Positions 7,673 through 17,100 of a stretch of 19,036 nucleotides of DNA are shown piece after piece. The notes beneath the pieces are model-generated. The model was given only the letters and a program-made list of their open reading frames with translations, searched no databases and was not told where the DNA came from. Made by a program: the position numbers and the translations under genes. Source of the stretch: JBJXHG01 sp046160865 (GTDB lineage: Bacteria > Planctomycetota > UBA1135 > GCA-002686595); assembly GCA_046160865.1 (NCBI GenBank), contig JBJXHG010000148.1, forward strand, positions 1 to 19,036, read 5' to 3'. Each line of letters begins with the position of its first letter. The first letter of the stretch is position 1.

Positions 7673-7678
7673 TATAGT
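7673..7678 (+). promoter_or_regulatory. Possible -10 box (TATAGT) for polA
   Basis: TATAGT fits the sigma-70 TANNNT pattern and ends nine bases before the polA ATG at 7688. Transcription would then begin at or a few bases before the start codon, giving a leaderless or nearly leaderless mRNA, which agrees with the absence of a Shine-Dalgarno sequence. No good -35 element is seen 16-18 bases upstream. Confidence 0.4.
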
Positions 7679-7687
7679 CTCCGCCCC

Positions 7688-10396
7688 ATGCCGCGCATCT
7701 TCCTCCTCGACGGAACCGCACTCGCGTATCGCTCGCACTTCGCGCTCGCGCGCTCGGGCCTCACCGCCCCCGACGGACGTCCGACCGGCGCGACGTACGG
7801 CTTCACGATGACGCTGCGACGCATCCTCGAGAACGAGCAGCCCGACCTCGTCGCCGTCGCATTCGATCCGCCAGGCCTCACGTTCCGTCACGAGCGTTTC
7901 AGCGACTACAAGGCCACGCGGCAGAAGATGCCGGAGGACTTGACGAGCCAGCTCGATTTGTTGCGGCAAGTCACGCGAGCGCACGGCGTGCCGATCTTCG
8001 AGGTGCCGGGCTACGAAGCCGACGACGTGATCGGCACGCTCGCGAAGCAAGCGTCCGCGGCGGGCTTCGACGTGTCGATCGTCACGGGCGACAAGGACTT
8101 CATGCAGCTCGTCGACGAGCGCGTCTCCCTGTACAACGTCTTCAAAGCCGACTCCGACGTCGTGATCGAGAGCTTCGACGCGGTGCGCGAGAAGTTCGGC
8201 ACGACGCCGGACCACGTCGTCGACGTGCTCGCGATCATGGGCGATGCGTCGGACAACATCCCCGGCGTCCACGGCATCGGCGAGAAGGGCGCGGTGAAAT
8301 TGATCGCCGAGTTCGGCACCGTCGCGAACCTGCTCGCGCACCTCGACCAGGTGAAGGGCAAGGTGCGCGAGCACATCGAGCGCGACAAGGCGCAGCTCCT
8401 GCTCTCGCTCGAGCTCGTGAACATCGCGACCGACGTGCCGCTCGCTCCGGGCTTCGCGGGAATCGTGCCGGCCGAGCCCGACCTCAAGGCGCTCGCGCAC
8501 TTCTTCAATGCCGTCGGCTTCCAGAGCCTTTTGAAGAAGGTCTCCGGCGGAGTGAGGCAGACGGAGGAGCGCGACTACCACATCGTGCGCGACGGCGGCG
8601 AGCTCGCGGCGATGATCGGGGAACTCATGCGCGCGAAGTGCTTCGCGCTCGACACGGAGACGACGAGCCTCACGCCGCTGCAAGCGGAGATCGTCGGTGT
8701 GTCGTTCAGCGCGGCACCGATGCGCGCGTTCTACGTGCCGTTCAACGCGGATCCGCCGGTCCTTCCCGGTGGACGCGCGGCGCTGCTCAAGGCCCTCGAG
8801 CCGCTGCTCACGTCGCCGCGTTATGACCGCACGGGCCAGAACACGAAGTACGACTGGCTCGTGTTCGTCGCCGCGGGCGTGCGCGTGCCGCCGCCGGCGT
8901 TCGACACGATGATCGCGAGCTACTGCATCGCCGGAACGACGCGCAGGCACGGCATCGACGAGCTCGCGCTGACGTACTTCGATCTCACGAAGATCCCGAC
9001 GAGCGAGCTGATCGGCGTCGGCAAGAAGGAGATCACGATGGCGGAGGTGCCGATCGACAAGGTCGGCGAGTACGCCTGCGAGGACGCGGACGTCGCCTGG
9101 CGTCTGAAAGAGGCGCTCGCGAAGGAGCTCGTCGAGACGGGCTCGGAGCGCTTGTTCCGCGAGCTCGAGATGCCGCTCGTGCCCGTGCTCGCCGCGATGG
9201 AGGAGCGCGGCATCCGCATCGACACGGACGCGCTCGGAAATCAATCGCGCGCGCTCGAGGGCGAAATCGCGTCGGCGCTCGCGCGCATCCACGAGCTCGC
9301 CGGCGAGACGTTCAACGTGAACAGCACGAAGGCGCTCGGCCTGGTGCTGTTCGAGAAGCTCAAGATCCAAGAGAAGGCCGGCGTCAAGCGACCGAAGAAG
9401 ACGCAGACCGGTTGGGCGACCGATCACGCGACGCTCGAGCAGAACTACGCGGACGTGCCGATCGTGCAGACGCTGCTCGAGTACCGCGAGATCCAGAAGC
9501 TCAAGAGCACGTACCTCGACTCGCTGCCGACGTACGTCAACCCGAACACCGGCCGCGTGCACTGCTCGTTCAGCCAAGTGTCGGCGGCGACGGGACGCTT
9601 GGCGTCGAGCGATCCGAACCTCCAAAACATCCCGATCCGCACTGCGCGCGGGCGCGAGCTGCGCCGTGCGTTCGTGCCGCGCGATCCCGACGAGCGCGGC
9701 GCATGGGTGCTCTTGTCGGCGGACTACAGCCAGGTCGAGCTGCGCGTCATGGCGCACCTGTCCGGCGATCCCGGCCTCGTGAACGCGTTCGCGGAAGGAC
9801 GCGACATCCACGCGTCGACGGCGGCGGTGATCTTCGGCGTCGCGCAGGTCGAGGTGACGCGCGAGATGCGCAGCCGCGCGAAGGCGATCAACTTCGGCCT
9901 CTTGTACGGCATGGGGCCGGCGCGGCTCGCGCGCGAGACGAGCCTATCGGTCGTCGAAGCGCGCCAGTTCATCGAGCGCTACTTCGCGTCGTTCCCGCAG
10001 GTGCGCGCGTGGATCGACGGGACCTTGGAGAAGGCGCGCAAGGACGGTTACGTCGAGACGATCCTCGGCCGGCGGCGACGCTTCCCCGACATCAACTCCG
10101 ACGATCCGCGCATGCGCGTGTTCGCCGAGAACGCGGCGGTGAACACGCCGGTGCAAGGCTCCGCGGCCGACATCATCAAGCGGGCGATGATCGATCTCGA
10201 GCGGCGCCTGTGCGAGTCGACGCTCGCGGGCCGCATGCTCTTGCAAGTGCACGACGAGCTCGTGCTCGAGGTGCCGGAGCGCGAGCTCGACCTGACGCGC
10301 GACCTCGTGCGCGAGTGCATGGAGCACGCGGTGCCCCTAGCCGTGCCGCTGCACGTCGACTTCGGCCACGGCGCGAATTGGCTAGAGGCTCACTAG
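7688..10396 (+). CDS. polA: DNA polymerase I
   Basis: This 902-residue enzyme has all three Pol I activities, for gap filling and primer removal in replication and repair. Residues 1 to about 290 form the 5'-3' nuclease (DGTALAYRSHFAL, EADDVIGTLA, TGDKDFMQLV, MGDASDNIPGVHGIGEKGA). From about 300 to 490 the 3'-5' exonuclease keeps D322/E324 (LDTET), GQNTKYDW and YACEDAD, so proofreading looks intact. The polymerase domain has motif A SADYSQVELR (D679), motif B RAKAINFGLLYG (K732, F736, Y740) and motif C VHDE (D856). F736 matches the Phe that favours deoxy over dideoxy nucleotides. ATG 7688 begins directly at the first nuclease strand; no Shine-Dalgarno sequence is present. The gene converges on the exported repeat protein. 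Confidence 0.98.
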   Translation: MPRIFLLDGTALAYRSHFALARSGLTAPDGRPTGATYGFTMTLRRILENEQPDLVAVAFDPPGLTFRHERFSDYKATRQKMPEDLTSQLDLLRQVTRAHGVPIFEVPGYEADDVIGTLAKQASAAGFDVSIVTGDKDFMQLVDERVSLYNVFKADSDVVIESFDAVREKFGTTPDHVVDVLAIMGDASDNIPGVHGIGEKGAVKLIAEFGTVANLLAHLDQVKGKVREHIERDKAQLLLSLELVNIATDVPLAPGFAGIVPAEPDLKALAHFFNAVGFQSLLKKVSGGVRQTEERDYHIVRDGGELAAMIGELMRAKCFALDTETTSLTPLQAEIVGVSFSAAPMRAFYVPFNADPPVLPGGRAALLKALEPLLTSPRYDRTGQNTKYDWLVFVAAGVRVPPPAFDTMIASYCIAGTTRRHGIDELALTYFDLTKIPTSELIGVGKKEITMAEVPIDKVGEYACEDADVAWRLKEALAKELVETGSERLFRELEMPLVPVLAAMEERGIRIDTDALGNQSRALEGEIASALARIHELAGETFNVNSTKALGLVLFEKLKIQEKAGVKRPKKTQTGWATDHATLEQNYADVPIVQTLLEYREIQKLKSTYLDSLPTYVNPNTGRVHCSFSQVSAATGRLASSDPNLQNIPIRTARGRELRRAFVPRDPDERGAWVLLSADYSQVELRVMAHLSGDPGLVNAFAEGRDIHASTAAVIFGVAQVEVTREMRSRAKAINFGLLYGMGPARLARETSLSVVEARQFIERYFASFPQVRAWIDGTLEKARKDGYVETILGRRRRFPDINSDDPRMRVFAENAAVNTPVQGSAADIIKRAMIDLERRLCESTLAGRMLLQVHDELVLEVPERELDLTRDLVRECMEHAVPLAVPLHVDFGHGANWLEAH

Positions 10397-10453
10397 CCTT
10401 CCAGCGCGCAACAGCGGCGCCGATCGGCACAGCGCGGGAAGGCGAGTCTAGGA

Positions 10454-10513
10454 GCGCGATGCAACGGCGGCGGAGGCGGCCTGTTTGGCCGCCGAGCAAG
10501 GCGTTGCGAGCGC
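10454..10513. terminator. Extended hairpin between convergent genes
   Basis: GGCGGCC (10475-10481) and GGCCGCC (10487-10493) form a perfect 7-bp GC stem around a TGTTT loop. GCAACG (10461-10466) pairs with CGTTGC (10502-10507), and GCGC pairs outside that, giving an interrupted 60-base hairpin. It lies midway between the convergent polA and repeat-protein genes, as expected of a bidirectional terminator, but no T-run follows on either strand. Confidence 0.55.
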
Positions 10514-10544
10514 GACGACGAATCGCCGAAGCGCGCTGCGCCGA

Positions 10545-10866
10545 TCACCACGCGATCCGGTACGCATTGGTCAAGTTCGCCGTGCTCGGATTGCAGAAGC
10601 CCGCGGCGGCGTTGCGGTAGTACGCCTGGTAGTGCTTCGTCACTCCGCTGCCGGGACTCGTGCCGCTCACCACCGACAGCGGCAGCGTCCAACCCGCTTC
10701 GTCATTCGGATAGCGCACGCGACCGCACGCGGCGAACTGCGAGCCGAAGCGCGTCAGCGATCCGCCTGCGCAACGCACGCCGTCGCTCACCGCGACGCCG
10801 CTCGAGATCTCGGCCGTGCCCGCGAAGAAGAACGTGAAGCCGACCGGCGTGAGCTCGCGCCCGATG
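10545..10866 (-). repeat. 322-bp direct repeat, copy 1 (intact gene end)
   Basis: This is the 3' end of the 14-repeat gene. It aligns without gaps to 13435-13756, with about 20 differences by eye (roughly 93-94% identity). The differences cluster in the middle, around 10665-10725, while long flanking stretches are identical. Confidence 0.9.
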
Positions 10867-13361
10867 AGCTCGACGTCGTCGCTCGCAGCGCTGCCGCGCG
10901 CCGAGAGCACGGCGCCGTCGAGATCGAACGAGTTCGCGCAGCCGTGACCGATCGCCGCAGGCGGATTCGGAACAGTGTCCGGCGGTGCGCACGGACACGA
11001 AGTCGCGAGCGAGCCGTCGCCGAAGCAGTACGCGATGCCGGGCGCAACGCCGCACGCACGCAATGCGGCGAAGTGAATCGAGGCCGCGCTGCCGGCGACC
11101 GTGAATTCGCCGCCGGCGAAGAGTGTCGGTGTGCCCGCCGCGCCGAGCGTCGCGACAGCGAGGGTCTGCACGTAGGCTCCGTAGGAGGACGGGGCGGCGG
11201 GCCGCATGCCGTGGTCGACGGAACTCCAGCCACTCGCACCCCATCTGGCAATCGCGAGAGCGCGCGCGCCACCCGCCGTGAAGAATCGACCGCCGGCATA
11301 CAACGCGGGACCGCCGCCCGTTGCATCGTCGAACACCGCAAGGCTTGCGACTTCGGCGGAAGATTCGATCGGCGCGGACATCGCGACGCCGCTGCCGAGC
11401 GGGCTCCACGCGGTTCCGTTCCACCTCGCGATTCGGTTCGCGGCGACTCCACCTGCCGTGGAGAAGCGGCCTCCGACATAGAGCGACGACGAGTTGCCAT
11501 CGTCGAACGACGCGAGGCACTTCACCGCTTCGTCGACTCCGCTCGCGAGTGGAACGAATTGCACTCCGTCGTAGCACGCAATGCGGTTCGCAGCCACGCC
11601 GCCGATCCGAGTGAACTTCCCGCCGATGTAGAGGCGCGCGCCGGAACCGTCGTCGTGCACGAGCAAGGCGTCGACCTCGTCGTTCGCGTGCAACGGAGTC
11701 CAAGCGCTTCCGTCCCAACTTGCCAGTCCGCGACACGGAACGCCGGACTCTGTCGACGTGAACTCTCCTCCGGCATAGAGACGCGGCCCGGAACCGGAAT
11801 CGAAGCGCGCGAGCGCGTGAACCGGACCGTCGAGCCCGCCGCCGGGCATCAACTCCCATACTTCTCCCGTCCACCGCGCAATGAACTTCGCCTTCGTCCC
11901 GCCGGCCACCGTGAAATCACCGCCGGCGTAGAGACGACAGCCGCTACCGTCGCCAAACGCGAGCAGCGCGTGGACCGGACCATCGGCGCCGCCGTCTGCG
12001 GTCGACCACTCGGAGCCATCCCAGCGAACGACGTTACGCGCCGGAATTCCTGCGACATTGGTGAGCGCGCCACCCACGAACAGTTGCGGTCCTCGGCCGT
12101 CGTCGAACACCGTCATGCAGTACGGCAGGTTGCCCTGCGCGCCGTCAACGAACCCGAGGCCCGTCGCCAGCGCGGAGAAGTTGCTGCCGTCGAAGCGCGC
12201 GATGTTCGATGCGGGCGTGCACCCGGCCAACGCGAAGCGGCCGCCGACGAAGAGTCGCTCGGCGCCACTTCCATCGTCGAAACTCGCGAGCGATCCAACC
12301 GCGAACGTCGTCGTCGGCGTGATTCCCACGACTCCGCACGGATGTGACGCCAACCAGTGGCTGCCCGTCCACTTGGCGAGTCCCGCGGCGGCGATTCCGC
12401 CCGCCTTTTTGAAGGCGCCGCCCACGAAGAGGGCGGGCCCTGACCCATCGTCGTGACTCGACAAGACCCAACTCTCCCAGTCGAGTCCCGCGCCGAGGCG
12501 CGACCATTGCACGCCATTCCACTTCGCGATGCGCGACGCGGCGACCGAGCCCGCGCTCGTGAATCGACCCGTTGCGTACAGCGCCGCGCCACTTCCGTCG
12601 TCGTGCACGGCGAGCGCCGCGACGTCGTTGTTCATTCCGCCGCCGACGTCGGACCATGACGCGCCGTTCCAACGTGCGATACGGCGCACCGGCACTGCAC
12701 CCGCGAACGTGAATTTTCCGGCGGCGTACAGCGCAGGACCGCTGCCGTCGTCGAACACTTTGGCCGCGAACACGGTGTGAAGTGCGAGTCCGCCGCCTAC
12801 GCCTGACCACCTCGCTCCATTCCATCGAGCGATGCCGACCGTCGGAATCGCACTCTCCGGAATCGCGCCGGCCGCTTGGAATGCACCGACCGCGTACAAC
12901 GCGGCTCCCGATCCGTCGTCGTACGACGTCAGGTCGTACACGATCGGAAGGAGCGATGGCGTTCCCTGCAGCGGTGGCGCCGGATACGTCCACGCAGCTC
13001 CATCGAATCGCGCGAGAACGACCGCGCCGACGGAGCCCGAGGGAGCGAAGTATCCGCCCGCATACAACGCAGGGCCGGTCCCGTCGTCGAACACGACGAG
13101 CGTCGAGATCGGCCCGGTGGGTTGCGGGATCTGTTGCCAAGTCGATCCCGTCCAGCGCGCGATGTTCTGCACGGGCAACTCGCCGACGAACCCGAGATTG
13201 CCGGCTGCATAGAGCGCGGAGCCGGTGCCGTCATCGAACACGGCAAAGCACGGCACTCCGATCGTTCCGGGAAGCCCGAATCCGTCCGCCCACTCCGCGC
13301 ATTGCGCGTCCGCCGCCGACGCGAGAGATGCGATCGCGAGCAACGTGGAGAGCCAACTCAT
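10545..13361 (-). CDS. Exported 14-repeat double-propeller protein with Cys-rich C-terminal domain
   Basis: The 938-residue product starts at ATG 13361, set by AAGGAG five bases upstream. A signal peptide (MSWLSTLLAIASLASAADA, cleavage near ADA-QC) is followed by 14 repeats of about 48-60 residues. The typical core is VFDDGSGPALYAGG.FT.AGG, then IARW(N/D)G..WS.LG.G. These resemble Rax2/kelch-like blades, and 14 copies would fit two seven-bladed propellers. From about residue 775 comes the Cys-rich domain: AYCFGDGS, SCPC, HGCANSFDLDGAVLSARG, IGRELTPVGFTFFFAG, SDGVRCAGGSLTRFGS, KHYQAYYRNAAAGF, end RIAW. No catalytic motif is visible, so an adhesive, surface-structural or binding role is inferred. 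Its last 322 bases are almost repeated in the neighbouring pseudogene. Confidence 0.88.
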   Translation of the reverse strand: MSWLSTLLAIASLASAADAQCAEWADGFGLPGTIGVPCFAVFDDGTGSALYAAGNLGFVGELPVQNIARWTGSTWQQIPQPTGPISTLVVFDDGTGPALYAGGYFAPSGSVGAVVLARFDGAAWTYPAPPLQGTPSLLPIVYDLTSYDDGSGAALYAVGAFQAAGAIPESAIPTVGIARWNGARWSGVGGGLALHTVFAAKVFDDGSGPALYAAGKFTFAGAVPVRRIARWNGASWSDVGGGMNNDVAALAVHDDGSGAALYATGRFTSAGSVAASRIAKWNGVQWSRLGAGLDWESWVLSSHDDGSGPALFVGGAFKKAGGIAAAGLAKWTGSHWLASHPCGVVGITPTTTFAVGSLASFDDGSGAERLFVGGRFALAGCTPASNIARFDGSNFSALATGLGFVDGAQGNLPYCMTVFDDGRGPQLFVGGALTNVAGIPARNVVRWDGSEWSTADGGADGPVHALLAFGDGSGCRLYAGGDFTVAGGTKAKFIARWTGEVWELMPGGGLDGPVHALARFDSGSGPRLYAGGEFTSTESGVPCRGLASWDGSAWTPLHANDEVDALLVHDDGSGARLYIGGKFTRIGGVAANRIACYDGVQFVPLASGVDEAVKCLASFDDGNSSSLYVGGRFSTAGGVAANRIARWNGTAWSPLGSGVAMSAPIESSAEVASLAVFDDATGGGPALYAGGRFFTAGGARALAIARWGASGWSSVDHGMRPAAPSSYGAYVQTLAVATLGAAGTPTLFAGGEFTVAGSAASIHFAALRACGVAPGIAYCFGDGSLATSCPCAPPDTVPNPPAAIGHGCANSFDLDGAVLSARGSAASDDVELIGRELTPVGFTFFFAGTAEISSGVAVSDGVRCAGGSLTRFGSQFAACGRVRYPNDEAGWTLPLSVVSGTSPGSGVTKHYQAYYRNAAAGFCNPSTANLTNAYRIAW

Positions 13362-13434
13362 GAGCACTCCTTCATCGTGCGCGTGAGCTCGGTCGTGCTT
13401 GCACACGCGGGCCACGAGTCTGAGGTGCTTCCCG

Positions 13435-13756
13435 TCACCACACCATCCGGTACGCATTGGTCAAGTTCGCCGTACTCGGATTGCAGAAGCCCGCGGCGGC
13501 GTTGCGGTAGTACGCCTGGTAGTGCTTCGTCGCTCCGCTGCCGGGCGCCGTGCCGCTGACCGTCGAGAGCGGCAACGTCCAACCCACATCCGGATTCGGA
13601 TAGCGCACGCGACCGCGCGCGGCGAACGGCGAGCCGAAGCGCGTCAGCGATCCGCCCGCGCAACGCACGCCGTCGCTCACCGCGACGCCGCTCGAGATCT
13701 CGGCCGTGCCCGCGAAGAAGAACGTGAAGCCGACCGGCGTGAGCTCGCGTCCGATG
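13435..13756 (-). repeat. 322-bp direct repeat, copy 2 (pseudogene end)
   Basis: This is the second copy of the C-terminal module end, in the same orientation, starting 73 bases upstream of the intact gene's start codon. Similarity ends abruptly at the deletion junction (13756/13757). The two copies flank the intact gene, so recombination between them could delete it. Confidence 0.9.
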
Positions 13757-14005
13757 CGTCCCGTCCCAGCGCGCGAGGCCGTAGGCGCGCACGTTGCCGG
13801 CACCGACCACGCCGGCCAGGTAGAGCGCCGGCCCGCTGCCGTCGTCGAAGGCGAGCAGCTCGGTCGGGGCCGGAAAAACGTTCGTCGTGCCGAAATCGTG
13901 CGACCACGCGCCACAGACGCCTTGGGCAGCAGGCGCCGGCGGCGCTCCGGCGAGGACCGCGGCGGTGCCCACGAGTCGGGGGATCCAGGTAGCTCGGGCT
14001 TTCAT
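13435..14005 (-). pseudogene. Deleted, frameshifted paralogue of the 14-repeat protein
   Basis: From ATG 14005 the frame gives a signal peptide (MKARATWIPRLVGTAAVLAG...PAAQG). A segment matching the start of the neighbouring protein follows (VCGAWSHDFG), then exactly one repeat (LLAFDDGSGPALYLAG ... YGLARWDGT). At about 13757 it jumps directly into the second part of the Cys-rich domain (IGRELTPVGFTFFFAG onwards), but in a different frame. The remainder (SDGVRCAGGSLTRFGS, KHYQAYYRNAAAGF, end RMVW and TGA at 13435) reads cleanly in that frame. So all later repeats and the CPC/GCANS half are missing and the join is out of frame. The shifted first frame would yield a 215-residue nonsense-tailed product. 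An assembly collapse between repeats is an alternative. Confidence 0.85.
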
Positions 14006-14173
14006 GACCCAGTTCTACGTCCGGGTGCGTGGAAGAGGTTCGCTGGACCTGTTCTCACCCAATATGAAGGCGAAGCGAAAAGCGCACGGATCGGCTACGC
14101 TGGCCCAATCGCACGACGCGCGGTGCGAGCCGCTAGATTCCACCTCCTCGATCAGCGACTGACGGTGCACTGG
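14006..14173. other. Divergent intergenic region
   Basis: These 168 bases separate the pseudogene start (minus) from the cytochrome gene (plus) and should hold promoters for both. I see no confident -35/-10 pair. A 32-codon open frame from ATG 14064 lacks recognisable features and is not called. Confidence 0.4.
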
Positions 14174-17100
14174 ATGAAACCGCCCCGGCTCTGTTTTTAC
14201 ACGAGCGCGTTCACGGCCTTGGCCGTCGCGCTCTCCGCTCCCTCGGCGAGCTCTCAATCGACGACCGCTCCCGCGGCGAGCGCCGCCACGAGTTCGGCGG
14301 GCGCGGGAACGCGCGAATCGAAAGCGTCGTTCCGTGAGCTCGACAACGTCGAGGGCTCGTGGATCAACTTGAACGTCGTGCCCGTGCGACCGCTGCTCGC
14401 GGTCGGCGACGCGCTGTACGCCGTCAACGCGCACGCGGGATCGGTCGTGCGCTTCAACGCGGGCACGTCGACGCCGGTGCAGACCATCCCGGTTCCGTGG
14501 GGTCCGACGGCGCTCGGGCGACGCACGAGCTCGGACGAGTTGCTCGTCGTGTGCGGCGGAAGTCACGTGCTTGTGCGGATCGACCTCGCGAGCGGCATCA
14601 CGAAGTCGGTCCTCGATCTGCCCTCCGAACCGCGCGACCTGCTCGTCGACAACGCGACCGACAAAGCCTTCGTGTCGTGCGCGGGCGCGGACAGTGTCGT
14701 GCAGATCGATCTCGCCACGAATCAGATCGAGCACACGTACACGGTGCGCGGCAAGAACCCGGTGTTCCTCTCGTTCGACGCGCAGCGCCGCGTGCTCGTC
14801 GCGCCGCAACTGTCCGGCAACAACTCCGGCGCCATCAGCCAATCTCCCACCGTGCTCTCGGCGAGCGGCGCGGGCGTCGTCGACTTCGCGGCGAGCCCGC
14901 AAGTCGTGACGGGCCTCCCCGACGAGGACCTGTTCCGCATCGACCCCGTCGCGCGCACGATCGATCCCGTCGCGAAGGCGACCGGCTCGGTGCTGTTCGC
15001 GCACGGCCTCAATCCGGCGACGGGCAAGTTCTGGCAGCTCAACACGGACGCGATCAACAAGGACCCCGCGCGGCAGACCGAAGCGTCGGTGCGCGGCGAC
15101 TTCGTGCGCAACCGCGTGACGATCACGACGCTGCCGGCCACGCCGGGTACGCCGGCCACCCAGCACGCCTTCGTCGACCTCGACGACACGGACGTGAACG
15201 CGCCTGGCGTGCAATTCGACGTGGAGCGCACGATCGGGCAACCGTGCGCGATCGTGTTCGGCGCGAGCGGGCTCGCAGCCGTCGCGGGACTGCTCACCGA
15301 CGAGGTCGCGATCCTCGATCTGAACGGCCGCGTGCTGCGCTACATCGACTTGCCGCAAGGCACGATCCCGCGCGGACTCCAGCTCGACGTGCTCGAGCGC
15401 TTCCTCTACGTGTACGGCTGGGGCACGAACAAGATCGAGATCTACCGCCTGCTCACCGACCTCGTGCACGTCGGGACGCTCGACATCGGCTTCGATCCGA
15501 CGCCGCAGAAAGTGAAGGAGGGCCGCGAGCTCTTCTATTCCGCGCGGTTCTCGATGCACAACAACAGCTCGTGCGCGAGCTGCCACATCGAGGGACGCAC
15601 GGACATGCTCCTGTGGAACTTGTCCGACCCGCTGCGCGACGACAAGGGTCCGATGATCACGCAGACGCTGGCCGGCATCGGCCGCACGGGCCCGCTGCAC
15701 TGGCGCGGCGAAAAGGCGCGCCTCGTCGACTTCAATCCTGCGTTCGACAAGCTGCTCGGCGGCGCACAACTCGATGCGACGCCGGGTGGCCAGTTCGAGA
15801 AGTTCGAAGCGTTCGTCATGTCGATCCAGAACGCGGCGAATCCGCTCCAGCATCCCGAGCGCGTCGTCGCCGATCACGGCGGCCTCAAGCCGCCGGCCGG
15901 CTTCGGCGTCGCGGCGGGCTCGGCGCTGCGCGGACAGACCGCGTTCTTCGAAGGTCACCAGGACGGCGGCGCCGCGTGCAATCGTTGCCACGCGCTGCCG
16001 ACCGGCACCAGCGGCGACATCACCGCGACGAGCAACCTCGACCCGCTGCCGAAGCGCACGCACCTCAAGGTGCCGCACTTCCTCGAGATGTGGCGCAAGG
16101 AACAACCGATCGTACCGGTGACGTTCCTGCACAGCGGGACGAAGCCGTACCCCCTGCTCGGCGCTGGGCTCACGCACGCTGGACGGTCGAACTCGCTGTT
16201 CGACTTCATCGATGAGATCTTCCGCTTCGTTCCGGATCAGGAGAAAGCGGACTTGCTCGCGTTCGTGTCGCAGATCGACCAAGGTCTCGCGCCCGGCGTG
16301 CACCGCGCGCTGCTCGTCGCGCGCACGACACTGCCCGCCGCCGGCGAACGCTTGCAGAACTACTTCGTCGGTCAAGCGCGCGAGCGCAACATCGATCTCG
16401 TCGTCTACGGCCGCGCCGATTTCGGTCAAGGCACCGTTCCGATGCGCTGGTCGTGGAATCGCGCGACAGGGCTGTTCACCCCCGAAACCGCACTGCGCGC
16501 GGAAGTGCCCGTCGAGTTCTTCGTCGGGCAGGCGAGCAGCGCGACCGGTGGTCCATTCGTCGTCGTCGGCGTGCCGGTCGGCATGGGCCGAACGTTCGGC
16601 ATCGACTCCGACGGAGACGATCTCTTCAACGCGGACGAGCTGCGGCTCGGCACGGACCCGTTCACCGTCGACTTCGACGGTGACGGCTTCAGCGACGGTT
16701 ACGAGGTCGCGCACGCGAGCCTTCCGACCGACGCGACGAGCCTCCCGAGCGACACGACCGCGCCGTCGGTCAGCAACTTGCGCGTGCAGTGGGTCTCCGC
16801 GCGCGTTGCGTCACTCGCGTGGGAGACGAACGAGCCGACGTCGTTCCGGATCGAGGCGGCGGTGCCCGGCGAGCCGGCTCACCTCGTGCAAGGTGGCGAT
16901 CTCGAGCGCGTGCGTCGCGTGCTCGTCACCGGCCTGACGCCGTCGAGCGGAGCGCAGGACTCGCGCATCTACGGCGGCACGCTGCGCGTAGCCGATGCGT
17001 CCGGACTGGCGACCGTCGTGCCGCTGCCGGCGTTCCGCTCGATGGATTTCGCGGAGGCGATCAGCGATCTGCCCGGGCCGGGCTACACGGTCGTCGTGGC

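Noticed and set aside
7220..7687. An upstream extension of polA in frame
   Set aside because: The extra residues are Arg/Ser/Pro-rich, antisense to the kinase-like gene and absent from Pol I; ATG 7688 starts at the first conserved strand.
7541..9811. Long minus-strand open frame antisense to polA
   Set aside because: It is a shadow of polA; only its last 22 codons (7472-7540) match a real protein family, and these lie outside polA.
14064..14162. Small 32-codon gene upstream of the cytochrome gene
   Set aside because: It has no Shine-Dalgarno sequence, no domain and no hydrophobic segment; nothing beyond an open frame supports it.
14015..16714. An 899-residue open frame antisense to the cytochrome gene
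   Set aside because: It covers both CxxCH sites and the signal peptide on the opposite strand and has Arg/Glu-rich low-complexity composition typical of a shadow frame.
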